From: Gnomoniopsis sp. IMI 355080
Lineage: Eukaryota; Ascomycota; Sordariomycetes; Diaporthales; Gnomoniaceae
Direction: 5' to 3'
DNA: 64,000 nt
Assembly: GCA_027946555.1 (NCBI GenBank)
Contig: JAPEVC010000191.1
Coordinates: forward strand, 1 to 64,000
The translations under genes were made by a program, and so were the position numbers. The notes under the pieces were generated by a model, which saw nothing but the letters and a program-made list of their open reading frames with translations, did not search any database and had not been told where the DNA came from. This document shows, in pieces, positions 35,471-46,700 of this stretch (the stretch's first letter is position 1; the number at the start of each line of letters is the position of its first letter).

Positions 35471-36601
35471 TTAGACCGCACTGGTCTTGTTGGTACGAAT
35501 AAACTCGCCGATCTTGGCGGCAACACCTTTCGCACTCTCTTCCCACCCAAGGACATTGCCAATGATGATTGTGTCATGCACAGCATCCTTCTCGCGGAAA
35601 ATTTCCACTCTGTTGCCAGGCACTTTCTGCATCTCCTCGCCCCATGCAAGAACTCTTGGCGCAAAAATCTCACGCTCCCCGTACCAAACCAGAATCGGCA
35701 CGTCTGTAGCAAGGGGGTTCCCCGCCGGCGTAATGTACGGGGCCACGGTACCATCAATGCCTTCAGTCGGCTGGTACGTTTTCGCGCCCCATTGCAGGAA
35801 GGAGAGCGGGAGATAATCGGACGACCAGTTCTTCTCTGTCGCGTACGTGCAGGCCGGATCCAAGCTTTCCAGCGGGCTGACCCAGGGCGAGGCCAAGGTG
35901 GCAGAGCTGGGCTGCGGAATCTGGGTGTCTTGCTCCTTGAGATAACGTAGGAAGGCAATGGCCAGGTTACCGCCAGCGCTGTCGCCGCCGATGGTGATTT
36001 GTGTCGATGGGATCTTGAGCGTCTCCGTAAGGTACAAGTACGCCGTGGTGACATCTTGCAATGCAGCGGGGAATGGATTCTTCCCGTACCCAGAGAGTCG
36101 GTACTCGAGACAAAAGACAGCTTCCGCACCACCGTGATCGACCAGTGTTGTCCCGGCAAACCCAGCAAACTCATCTCGTGAGTTTCCCATCACGAAAGCA
36201 CCGCCGTGCAACCATAGGAAGACCGGTCCTGTCGGGCTCGTAGGCTCCGCTGGGTACCAAGTTCCTCCAACTTTTGCAGGCGCCACCTCCGTAGACACAG
36301 CCGGTCCTTTGAAATATGATTGGGAGAAGTCTGTTGGATCAATGACCTTGAATCTCACGCCTTGTTTGCCAGGCTCCAATGTCGTTGTTTCGTTGACGCC
36401 AGCCAAACTGAATCGGTCCACATAATCGCGAAAGAAAGAGTTGAGCACAGCTTGCTTAAAGGTCCAGTTGGGAGGCCGAGATATGAGAGACGCGATCATC
36501 CAACACGGCAGGCGTATAATAGTCCCGATCAGTCGGTATATGGCGTACAATTGTCGCCATGGTGGGCGCGCCGTCAGCGGCCGGATGTCTTGTTGGACCA
36601 T
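35471..36601 (-). CDS. alpha/beta-hydrolase, hormone-sensitive-lipase type (376 aa)
   Basis: Predicted esterase or lipase of the HSL family; the substrate is unknown. A hydrophobic stretch at about 17-42 could anchor it to a membrane. The oxyanion-hole motif HGGAF is at 132-136 and the nucleophile elbow GDSAG is at 206-210, with Ser208. The catalytic His is probably H342 in DAVHD. The usual catalytic Asp lies in a segment that here reads WYGEREIF, so Glu may serve as the acid. No intron and no signal peptide; the length is normal. It could work in detoxification or storage-lipid turnover. There is no polyketide, NRPS or P450 neighbour to suggest a secondary-metabolism role. It lies divergent from the rhodopsin-domain gene. 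Confidence 0.85.
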   Translation of the reverse strand: MVQQDIRPLTARPPWRQLYAIYRLIGTIIRLPCWMIASLISRPPNWTFKQAVLNSFFRDYVDRFSLAGVNETTTLEPGKQGVRFKVIDPTDFSQSYFKGPAVSTEVAPAKVGGTWYPAEPTSPTGPVFLWLHGGAFVMGNSRDEFAGFAGTTLVDHGGAEAVFCLEYRLSGYGKNPFPAALQDVTTAYLYLTETLKIPSTQITIGGDSAGGNLAIAFLRYLKEQDTQIPQPSSATLASPWVSPLESLDPACTYATEKNWSSDYLPLSFLQWGAKTYQPTEGIDGTVAPYITPAGNPLATDVPILVWYGEREIFAPRVLAWGEEMQKVPGNRVEIFREKDAVHDTIIIGNVLGWEESAKGVAAKIGEFIRTNKTSAV

Positions 36602-37415
36602 GTCTCGAATGGTGATGAATTTTCTTGCAAGACGAATGACCAGTGAGTCCGGACTGTACCTTGTGTCAAGGTAGCACCGAGTATTGTGTGAGCGGAGAGA
36701 CGAACACGCATGCTCATGCTCAGCTCGGCCTTATAACGGCGATCGAGGCTTGCCAATTTGAAGGACCAAATTGCATGACTAGGTGCAGTCGGTACATTCC
36801 GTGGGTAGAGTGGATTTCCCGGCCGATATCCCAAGTTTGCGCCCACAGTTCCCGCCGTGCTGGAACACCAAACTGACTCATGGTACTGACCATCAGCAGC
36901 TCGTACCGAAGTGGTGCCAGAAGTCGTCAAGGGCTTGTTGATATAGTAGGCCTGATTCGGAGCTAGCGGCCCACGAGATGCCTCTTCAAGACAAGTCCGA
37001 CGAAAAGCCCCCCCCCCCCATGAACACTTCGTGAACGCCAATGACCCATCTGCTGGGAACAACGATGCGCCTTTTAGGGAGAACGGTATCTTTTCTAGCC
37101 ATGGGGCCGAAGGACGCGCTGTTGCAGGCGCTGCATGCACAGCTGTGGGTATGTAAGAAATGAAACGGACCAAGAGTCTGGTTAGGCTGTGCCTGCTGAT
37201 GTGACCAAGAGAGTAGGATCGAATAATCCCCTGATTCTAGCGTGACACTTTTGGTACACTTTTATCATCCCTTAGTAGATCTACTTTTCAAGTCCAAGTG
37301 GACTTCAGAGTAACAAAATCGACTCTTGACGTGCTCAGACTCGAGCCTGATTCATTCATCGATCTGCGCCCCTCCTCCATCTTCGATATTTTTTAAGTAC
37401 TGAGCACATGCTGCC
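36602..37415. other. intergenic, bidirectional promoter region with C12 run
   Basis: Between the divergent hydrolase (-) and rhodopsin-domain gene (+). A run of 12 C lies at 37008-37019. A 199-codon - strand frame (36574-37173) crosses the region but is judged a chance frame. Confidence 0.4.
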
Positions 37416-38810
37416 ATGGCGGGCTTGCCAGCGATCAAGCCCTCCAGTGATGGAGTGGCTCTGATCACAGTCGCCACAGTCTTTGCAACATTGGCGGTAA
37501 TTGCCGTTGCGTTGCGCATTTGGGCACGGCGCCTGATGCGTGCATCACTGGCCCTTGATGACTACTTAGCCCTTTCAAGCATCATCGTCTTCGTTGTGGA
37601 AGTTCCAATATTCATATGCTATGTGGTCTATGGTGGCGGTGGTAGTGACCAGGCCTGGGTTCTCAAACAAAGCCCTATGGCATTACAATATTTTCTGAAG
37701 GTTCAGTCTGACCTGAAAACCGCCCATGTTTTGCGTTGCAACAACAGCTGACTCAAGTGGCTGTGAAGCTCTTATACGTTAGCCAATACTTTTATGGTTA
37801 CTCGGCTGCAGTTATCAAAATGAGTCTTCTTGCCTTCTACTGGCGAATTTTCCCGACACGATTCGTCCGTCGAGGAGTATATGTACTCGGTTTCTGTTGC
37901 GTCGGATGGCTCATCGCCATCATGGTAAAGACTATCTGTATCCGATGCTATAGTGTCGATCAATGCTAATGCTTAAGAAGGTTACCAACATTGCCGAGTG
38001 TCAACCGATTTCCTACTTTTGGACGCAAAGCGGTGACGGTTCATGTGGCGTCGATTTGATTGTTTACTTCAAATACAACTGTCTTTCCAATACCTTCATT
38101 GATCTATTCACACTCTGTCTCCCTATACACGAGGTTCTCCGCCTACAGCTATCAACCACCAAGAAGGCCGCCGTCATAGGCGTTTTCACTGTCGGTAGCT
38201 TGTATGTATTTCCTCAGCAATCGTCCTGGCTCACCCGCCTGGCAGGTTCATCGTATGCTGAACAGTTTCAAGGGTTGTGATTGCAAGTATTGTGCGATTC
38301 ATATCACTTATCATCTTGGCCAATCAAGACAATTTGAATATCACTAGTGAGTTGCCTCGTTGCTTCTAGTAAGCCATGGGAGAAATTGCTAAGAACAAAA
38401 AAAAAATAGAAAATTATAGTCTAATGGCCGGTGCCACCATTGTCGAGGTGTATATCGCCATCATTGGGGCATGCGCCGTCACGTTGGGCCCTGTCTACAG
38501 GCGGCTTCGCTATGGCCATCCCCAGGGGAGCAGCAATTCCCGACATCTAGAGGGAGGCTCGTTAGGGACGGGACTAGAGAGTCGGTCCCGTGGCTCCAAG
38601 ATGATGGGGAAATTTGTGCCTCGCAACCGAAACTCTTTCGAGCTTCTTGACAAAGATGGAGACAGCCAGACACGGATCGTGGTGGGTGATACGAGGATTG
38701 ACCCCCCGGCGAAGGGTATTCTGGTTGAAAGGAATGTGGAGTGGATGGAGAGCAATAGTGTTCCGAAACCGACATCGGCTCCCCATAATTACGGCTGGAG
38801 CCAAGTTTGA
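37416..38810 (+). CDS. fungal rhodopsin-domain integral membrane protein (385 aa, 4 introns)
   Basis: Seven-helix membrane protein of the large Pezizomycotina rhodopsin-domain/Pth11-related group, usually at the plasma membrane; no ligand is known. My exon model is 37416-37700, 37748-37924, 37981-38201, 38273-38346 and 38410-38810, with introns of 47, 56, 71 and 63 nt. Supporting family features: RIWARR and LALDDYLAL after TM1, KMSLLAFYWRIFP in the third-helix region, ECQPISYFW, a TM pair ending GVFTVGSLVVIASIVRFISL, and VEVYIAIIGACAVTLGPVYRRL at the last helix. The C-terminal 110 residues are hydrophilic. The N-terminus has no CFEM domain. The acceptors at 37981 and 38410 have near alternatives (37978 and 38420), so a few residues could differ. 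The final junction is the least certain. Confidence 0.82.
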
Positions 38811-39326
38811 ATAAGGTTGGGAACAAGTTGCAAGGTTTAATCTGACCAGAGGGGACATTGTAAACAAGGAAAACGAAAAAAGAAAAGAAAGAAACGGGAA
38901 AGGGCTGGGATTGCCATGAGCAACGCTGGTGTTGACGAGTTGAGGTGTCTTGGGCGTGGCGTCAACAGCAAGCCATGTTTTCAACCCAGTCTTGGCTTAC
39001 TGAAATTCGAATTTTGCTATACAAGCTCAGGATCTCAAAGGGTACCTATAAGGAAGAACAGTATGCCCGTACCAAATATTAATCCAGACAGAGACGGCCG
39101 TATCAACTTGTGTACCTCCATCAATCCACTGAAAGTATGACAATGTTAAGACGAAGGAAATATAATTGGTATAAATCTGAAGAATGCTAAAGACGCCACA
39201 ACACCTGCCTGGAAATGATGCCGTCTCCATCATGACAAACATCTGCCCCCGCGCCACCAAAACAAAAAGAAATCAAGGTGACAGCATCAAGCCGCACCTC
39301 TACGTAGTGAATTCCCGGACTGTCAT
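38811..39326. other. intergenic, convergent 3' ends
   Basis: Between the rhodopsin-domain gene (+) and the PalI/SUR7 gene (-). An A-rich stretch at about 38864-38900 is probably in the 3' untranslated region. No gene seen. Confidence 0.45.
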
Positions 39327-40139
39327 TTACCATCGGCGACCAGCAGGCGCACCATAGTCGTTCTTAGCACCGAGGTCCCGGTTCCTGGACAACCTTTGCG
39401 AGCAGCACGTGAAGAAGACAATGATAGCCCCGAGCAGCGAGCAGCAAGCCGCCGCAAGAATCGTCCAGAGAGCAATGCCATACTCGGCATGCGAGCCGGC
39501 TTGGTCGTACTTGCTTTCATTGACATGCTCTTTGACGACGGCAAACAGAACAAAGTCGACGACGAGCGCAACGAGCGTCACCAGGAAGGTGAGCAGCGAC
39601 ACCATGGCTGCTAAAAACGAGCCGAGGACGCCCGCGCCCAGCGCGAGCAGGAAGGAGAGGAAGGACATTCCCAGAATGATGGGGTGCAGGATCATGACCT
39701 TGGTGAGAGTGTTGGTGGACTTGCGCACGCTGTCGGAGAAATCCGTCGAGTCGGCACTGCTCAGGACTTCGGTAGCGTTATAACCAACACGGGTTCCCGT
39801 GCAAAAGTCCTTGTTGTCCATCCTATTTTGTTATTAGTATCCGATTTCATATATACGCTGGGAAGATAGAACCCACGATGTGTCGGTCACACAGTAGCCA
39901 AACGTCCCGAAGACAATTTCTGTCTGATGGCTTGATGTGGCATTGCCAAGATTGACTTTTAAAAGGCCAAGGTCGTGTACCACAGGCGCTGATATTGTTG
40001 TGATAACCTGTGAAGCAGTGCTGTTAGTATGTCGTTTACCGAAAACTTTAATTAATCGGGTGGAAGGGGGAAGAAATCGCACAAGCAAAACGGTCGCCGC
40101 GAACAGCAGAAATGTGCCAATGTGGTGGAAGAAACCCAT
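39327..40139 (-). CDS. PalI/Rim9-SUR7 family membrane protein (227 aa, 2 introns)
   Basis: Four-helix plasma-membrane protein of the SUR7/PalI family. Relatives act in ambient-pH signalling (PalI/Rim9) or in eisosome domains (Sur7). Exons: 40139-40083, 40007-39877, 39822-39327. Intron 1 (75 nt) has a perfect TACTAAC branch point before CAG; intron 2 (54 nt) has an ATACTAATAAC branch. Splicing yields 'TVLLVITTISAPVV' and 'CVTDTSMDNKDFC'. TM1 is at the N-terminus. The extracellular loop includes FGTFGYC, the family's G.[FW].C motif, and a second Cys in DNKDFC. TM2-TM4 are very hydrophobic (for example LGMSFLSFLLALGAGVLGSF). The C-terminal tail is short. PalI proteins usually have a longer cytoplasmic tail, so a Sur7-like role is equally possible. 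Confidence 0.85.
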
Positions 40140-41357
40140 GGTGCCGATTGAATTGCCAAGTTCTGGGAATTGTGAAGTTGTGCGATTGAGTGGTCCGGTC
40201 TGCAGATTTGGGGGAGCGAGGCTTTTCGGTATGTTTAAATTTAACTATTATAGACTATATCGAGGCACAACTGAGGTTCATCCGAAGAATCGAGGGAAAC
40301 ATCCGTCCTGATATATCGCAAACCGGTTCGTGGAAGCCTGTCAGATCAGGGTTCACGAGGCCAGTGGACAGGCCAGGGGTCGTAAAAATCTCTTGACCCG
40401 AGGCCATGTCCTTTATTGTCAGACGTCATGGACGCTCTCAAAAATGCTGTGCAGTCTTGCTTCTGGTAGCACCGGCTTGATTTGCGCGGCAGAGCCTGGA
40501 TTGACCCATCGTCACGTTGTGTTGCAGACGGGCCACAAGTCACAAAATTACATGTTTCCTAATGGTGCAAATGAAGTCTGACAGGCCTCGGTCATGGCCC
40601 CTTGCAAATGGCGCCGCGGGGGTGACGTCGTGTTGCAGGCCGGGATCAAGGTCATTTTCTGTTTCTGGTTGGTTCCGAGGCGCCCCTGGAAGCGACATCT
40701 GCCCTGCTTTCAGGCCCCAGGATGACGGCACGTCAATGACGATCTCTTCCGACTCAATCTCAACACGCCGTGTTGAATTAATTGTGCAGCGAATGATCAC
40801 GGGGAAAACGTGCATTGCGGACGCTCTTGTCGCTATCGTTATAGCGGGAAAGTATTCATGACGGCGCGAGAGCCCTCCCCCCGCCCGGGGCCTTCCGGAA
40901 GCTGTCGAAAATTGGGTTGCGACTCATGTCTGGAAGTGCACTGGTCTCGAGTGGCCGACATGTCAGCCGCCCGAGACAAAACCCAAGCTTCGTGATGCGT
41001 GAGGCCAGAAACTGCCGTCGCAAGGCTTGTTGGGTCTTGCTGACCGAGACTGATCTGAGACGGAGTCAAAGACGCCCTCGGCCATGATCTGAGATCTCGC
41101 TCAACTGTGATCATGTCTCAATTTCTGATATTGCAATCCGAGACTTGCGTGCGAACTCATTTGTCGTCAGCAAAAAGTGGCACCGGTTCACACTTCCGCT
41201 TATTGAAGACAGCTATAATGAGGGTCTCGTACGCTCCCATTTGATCTGTTTCCAGTCCAGCAGATGGCTCAACTGGCTTGCCTGACTCGACTGCAGAAAT
41301 CGTGTCTTGCACTGCCTACTGCTGTCAAGTAGCCTTTCCATGATCTAACGGCATATC
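40140..41357. other. intergenic, contains imperfect palindrome
   Basis: Upstream of the PalI/SUR7 gene and downstream of the orphan gene at 41358. It has only short overlapping frames. A 34-bp imperfect palindrome lies at 40944-40977. Confidence 0.45.
40944..40977. repeat. 34-bp imperfect palindrome
   Basis: The two 17-bp halves are inverted copies (GTCTCGAGTGGCCGACA and TGTCAGCCGCCCGAGAC). Four base pairs do not match; all are transition-type differences. There is no loop. It lies in non-coding DNA. Confidence 0.8.
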
Positions 41358-42432
41358 TTACGCGCCATTGTTGTCATTGGATTCTGAACGCAAGCTTCCC
41401 AAAGCGGGCTCCAGCGAAGGCGCCGCTTTTCTAGATGTCGGCATTTCTAGAAGCTTTTGCATGATTTCCTGGCTAGCCGACTTGGCCGTAGAATCGCCGC
41501 CGTTGGGCGGGAGGTCAAGCAGAGGTGCTTGGTTTCTTCGAGACTGTTCTCCATTTAAGAGGTCTCGCCGTGGGTCACGTGTTTGACTCTGTTGGTTGTC
41601 TATTCGCAAAGGCTCAGAGACAGTCTCTGAGCCGGACCCTAATTCGGAAGATTTGGCGACATGCTCGCTGTTAGGGTCAAACGCGGCAGCGAATGCCTCG
41701 TCAAAAGAATCGTGTATCGGATCATCTCTCGCTTCATCTCTTGGTTGCAAGGCAGCCTTGATGCTTGTCCAGCTCACCATTTCGTTGCCATCAACAGTCG
41801 CTTTCGTGCGATTGCGTCTTCGCTCGATGCGGTCTCGAATATGCCAATGCCCGCCACTTTCCTCGTCCGTTCTCGCAAGCTTTACATCTTCCGACAGCTG
41901 CCCACCCGTAGTCCAGTCGCATAAGCCATGCTGGGCAACGCTGTCTGGCACCACCTCTTTCAATGCGTAGTAGGCAAAGTCATGGTCTGACTTCTTGACT
42001 TCGGGCCAAGGACCATGTATTGGGTTCCGCCTGATGATGGTTTTGTGATTATATTCATTCCCGCTAGGTTTCACCCACAGCGTGAATGTTTTGATCGGAT
42101 CTGACTCCGCCGTCGAGGGATCTGCCTGTTCTCGCTTGACTGTTTGGTTCTCGCCTTCGATGAAGTGTAAATCTATAGGTGACGCGACACTCATAGGGTT
42201 CCCTCCGGGTGAGGATTTGGATTGAATGGATTCCAGCGGCTCGGAGACGAATTTGAAGGTCAGAGGACTCTTGTCAAGCATGTCAAGCATGTGTTGTCTC
42301 TTCACGAAAGCGCAGATGAAAGAGCTGGGAGCCTGAGAGGAGGATAATGTGTCAGCTGGAGACAGCATCAGTGCTGAAACTAATCGAAGCAATTACTAAC
42401 TGGTAGTCTTTTGAATACTTCGACGGAGCCAT
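41358..42432 (-). CDS. orphan hypothetical protein (336 aa, 1 intron)
   Basis: I do not recognise a domain. Exon 1 is 42432-42397 and encodes MAPSKYSKDYQL. Exon 2 is 42332-41358. The 64-nt intron (GTAATT donor, CTCTCAG acceptor) joins the frames to give KDYQLAPSSFICAFVKRQHML. Residues about 15-60 look folded; about 90-135 contain TFTLWVKPSGNEYNHKTIIRRNPIHGPWP and DFAYYALKEVVP. The region after about 160 is charged and polar and looks disordered, with an Arg-rich patch DRIERRRNRTK. No signal peptide and no membrane segment, so it is probably cytosolic or nuclear. The start is supported by the good context around ATG (GCC ATG GCT on the coding strand). Confidence 0.7.
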
Positions 42433-42818
42433 GGCGTTGTAGCGCGTGGAGCACTGCTCGACGTTCTGATAAGGTGGTAGGTGTTGGACTGACTCTGACG
42501 AACACCGACCGGGCATTGATAAGCTCAAAGGATCGACCGCGAAACCAGCCAGCAGACGACATATCGTATCGGCCGTCGCACAGTCGGGATTGGACAGTCG
42601 AGATTTCAGCATCGGCGCAATGATGCGAGCCCGTGTCGTTGAGGAATTGAAGTTGATCACTTTTAAGTTTTGACGAGCCGGGAAGAGCTTGTGGAAATCA
42701 GATGCTGGGTGGGGTCCGAGCGCATACCGAGTCTCTGGAAACCCAGCGGGCCGGCCCCACTAGGCTGCTCCCGCAGCATGACCCCTGCATTTTTTGACCA
42801 CGCCCGACCTTACCTCAG

Positions 42819-42836
42819 TACCTACCTAGGTAGGTA
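42819..42836. repeat. 18-bp perfect palindrome
   Basis: TACCTACCTAGGTAGGTA equals its own reverse complement. Related CTACCTAGGTAC sequence occurs at about 20614-20625. The motif is non-coding here. Confidence 0.85.
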
Positions 42837-43760
42837 TGCATCAAGTATGGGATTGTCTCGAGCATGAGTGTGAATATACGAGTCGACCTCGGTTGTAGTG
42901 TGCAACATACGAAGATTAGTTACAGTTTGATTATTTTTGTATTGGAAAATGATAAGTACATACTCAGATTCCATGTTATATCGTGATAGAGCGACGACCC
43001 AGCCACAGCGACAAATGAAAGTCGAAACATTCAACTCCCTGAGACGACATTCGCACTCGCGTGTCGAGATACTCAATTAAATCTCCTTGTGCAACCATAG
43101 AATTCTGGAACTGATACACACGTAGCGTGAACACATGTTCCTGATCTCATTTTGATCTTGATCATGGCGATGGAAGAGACCATGGAAGAGGTTGTGATGT
43201 GCAGCCGTCGCTTTAAGAACCATTATAGAAGGCCCTGGCGACGATACTTGCAATACTGGGTGTGTTGATACAGATGACGACAATCCGCGGCATTGCACCC
43301 TTCTCCCAAAAGGTCTTCAATGATGCGATTGTACAAATTCCCTCAGATCATATGGAAGTCACGGATTAAATCAACTTTTGTCAAGACATGTAGAAATGAT
43401 GCTGTCCTGGTGTTATCCAACGTTCAGATCTCGCAACGGCTATTATGTCTAAATTAGAAAGTCAGTGGACTAATGATAGATGTGAGAAATGGCAGTGACC
43501 GATTCTCATGCATGCCTCTGATCTTGGTAGAGACAAAAAGCTTCCATCTGATCGATTCTGCTTGAAACTCTGCTGCACTCAATTAAAAGAAGTAGACGTT
43601 CGGCCTTTGCCAGTTTGCCAGAATTACTTGTGACTGCCACCACTCCCTTTTTGAGAGCACTAATAAACTCTAGTATTAATATGGCCATTGATAACTTCAA
43701 GTGCTTGTTGCACGGTCGCTAAGGGCCATTAGCTGTCGAAAGGCCGACAGTACAGCGAAC

Positions 43761-43777
43761 GGGGTGGGGGAGGGGGG
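43761..43777 (+). other. G-rich tract
   Basis: GGGGTGGGGGAGGGGGG: three long G runs separated by single bases. It could form a two-layer G-quadruplex on the + strand. No gene nearby. Confidence 0.6.
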
Positions 43778-46700
43778 AACGGTCTGCCTACAGAGTTTCA
43801 ACTAATACAATTGTCAGAACGGGATAGAGTACTTCAATTCTTATTTGGCGAGACGCGAATATTCTAGATCCCTAGTCTCGACCAGTGAATCTAGCCTCGA
43901 AAACCACCGCCCACAAAATAGTCGCTTCGAACGCTCGTTTAGCCTGTCCGAGCGGCCACCTGAGAACCAGTTTGGAAAATCAGTATTTTTGCATTAGCTA
44001 AAGGACCTTTTCGCTCTCAAAGCCACAATGCAGTGGATAGCCCAAGGTACATCCCCCCAATCCAACCCAGACCAGCTAGGACTGCGAGACCTAATCACAG
44101 ACTATACTAAGGCATTGTAATTTGTGAATGAGCGATAATGAAGTTCAGTGGCTATCCATGGACGGCCAAGACGTCTGGAAGCAGTCTAGACTTGTTCAAT
44201 GGAGTTTCAAGCCTTGTATACATATCCTCACCTTTCAATGTATGTAATTGAGGCTGCCGACAAGATGGGAGGACTGGTAAGGTTGTATATCTATATGATG
44301 GGACCTTGGATCGGTGATCAGTACCTTGAGACTTTCAGTGCTTCTTTGGCATCTCAATTACTATTATCAGAGACCGATGGAAAAAGGCATCAAAAGTAGA
44401 AACACCAAGCTCTCTGTACTCGAGCACCGATGCCTAGGATTGCTTGGGGTCATGCGGTTCAAAGTGATTCGTCCCATAACTGGCTCGTTGAAGCAATTTG
44501 TCCCACAGAGGAGTCCAAGACTTTCCAATTACTTTCGAAATGGACGTTCTCATGAGATAGAGTTCAGAAGGACTCCGAGCGAAAACGTCGTAGCCAAAGG
44601 AATGATGGATACAAGATCCCATTCAAGTATAGGTCATTCGCAGTGACAGGGCACACAAATATCGGCCCGAGTTGATGGATCAGACAGGTGGAACTCTATG
44701 CTCTATTCTGCTTTCCCTTTTGTCTCAATCCTCACATCGAAAGCAAACGCATCAAGAACGAATTTGCTCGGGGGAAGTGGATTGTCGTGAGCATTGATAC
44801 TATCTGGCTCTCTGACTGTCGCTGACCTGCCCGTTGCAACGCAGTCTCAACCTCGGAACGTGTGTGGAAGGAAGTGACACCAGCCTTATCCTCTCGTCAA
44901 TTTCTGTCCCAGGTGCTTTGTCTTCAATATACTCTTGGCCGTAACATTTGCCACGGGACGCCACCATGCTGCCTCTATTTACTTCGCGTGTGTACTTCGA
45001 CCAACAACCCATTCGCTTGCGCCACGGATAGTGCGATAGTCCAAGTGCCTACTCCAGCATCTTCCACAGCCCCCTGATCAAGGCGCATGAAATTCGGTGG
45101 ACAACCAAGTGGAACTAACAATCTTTCGATACCAAGGCGAATGATATCAGAGCTTCATCTCGGGATGATTTGATTTTGTGCAGTGTAATTACTGACCATC
45201 ACCTTCTTCCACCCGCAGTCCCAGCAGTCATGTTGACTCATCCCTACCCAAGCTGCCCTACAACAGATGAGGTGGAACCAGCAAGGCCAGTAGGGCGGGC
45301 CAGTGGACTTGCGCACTTGCTCAGTCCCTGCAACATTGGCCCCACCCCCATTTCTTACGCCATGGTTTGGCTCTCCAGATGTGCGCTACGCCGTTGTACT
45401 GTACATGTCGGTAGCGCAATGGGGAACCTAATGCTGTCGGGTCGCTGCATTCCCGGTGGCATGGGCCCGTAAAAAGGCGCCTAAATTCTGACAGAAAGAG
45501 TAGTCTGGTGTTGAAGAGCTTTGTGTGAGATGTAACGTAGCAGCCACCAGCCAGGGTTGTCAAAGCAAGCTATTCAAATCCCTTTCCTAGAAGGCGTCGG
45601 TTAAAATTAAAAAGGGCATGGTATACAAGTCTAGATTGGGGGCTACATAGCTGGCTAGTAGAAGACAACCTAGGTGACCATGTTTGGGCGCGCCCAGTTG
45701 AGGCTGCAGCATGAAGGTGGTTGTCCCTGCATTGTTTTTTATGACCAGACTGATTCGCACATGGAGTCCAGCATCATGGCAGAAGACCTCGCAAGGGTTT
45801 CAACGAACTTTCTATGCGCAAGCTTGGCTCGTGCGTTGGCTTCAAGGTTTCCGGACGCTCGGGACCGGCGTTGTCCCTGCAAAGCCACTATTGTTCAGCT
45901 GGCAGTGCTGGTTGACAAGCGCGCGGGCGCACAGAGAACCGACACCAGCACGGCGTCTCTGGGTTGTGCTTCAACGGGTTTTGTCGTTCCCGCACACCCC
46001 GGGCTTCCCTCGTGTCGCTGTTGCTGACGATCGCAGTGGACGCACACTGCAGCGTCGCATCGGGGGAAAGGGGACGGGATCGCGTGAAGGCTGACCAACT
46101 ATTGCTGTTGGAACGGGTCGCACATAAATCCAGAATGGCCAGATATCAAGATTGCAAAAACAGGATGCGGGTTAGGTCATGTTGGTGCGGCATGATGCAC
46201 ACACACACATGGGCATGAGATCGATAGGTTGGTTGACCGTTGGTCGATGCGGATCCGCAGGTTCCTCTTGGCGTAGGGCTTCCCACAGGCTCGCACTGTG
46301 TTCTGAGAATGAGTACCGTACCTATCAAGCAGGATCTGTTCCACCAGGTATGTTGTTTTTAGTTTCCCTTGGTGGCACTTCGAAACAGTTCACTCCAGGT
46401 CCAATGAGAGATCAGCTGTATTACTGGGTATTTCGACAACGCTACCAAGAGATCTGCCGACTCGTGGTGGAGGCACGCGATCCACTGATCCCGATGCGTT
46501 GGTACCCAATAGCTTTCTAATGTGGGACTCAGTGAGTTTGAGTGGAAGCTGATCTCAAAGTCGAAGCCCGGGCGGCTGCCGGGCTGTCCAGATTCCGCCA
46601 TGGACGTATACCACAGTAGGTGTAGAAGATCTTGGCAGTAAAAGCGGACCGGTCTTTGTCGACGATCCTCCTATCCATGGTGGCGTGACCTGATCGGCGC

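Noticed and set aside
36574..37173. 199-codon - strand open frame overlapping the start of the hydrolase gene
   Set aside because: It overlaps the hydrolase N-terminus in another phase, includes a 12-nt homopolymer run, and has no domain, signal peptide or family-like pattern. Judged a chance frame in the promoter region.
31241..40139. Possible secondary-metabolite or nutrient-uptake cluster (GH27, MOT1, hydrolase, membrane proteins)
   Set aside because: No core biosynthetic enzyme and no shared pathway; strands and intergenic distances look like unrelated neighbouring genes.
43930..43990. CTGTCCGAGCGGCC, resembling a tRNA-Ser/Leu D-arm
   Set aside because: No B box (GGTTCGAATCC-like) follows at a suitable distance and no acceptor stem pairs.
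45674..46094. Two overlapping + strand frames of 117 and 127 codons
   Set aside because: No recognisable domain, no splice model joining them, and no support for one frame over the other.
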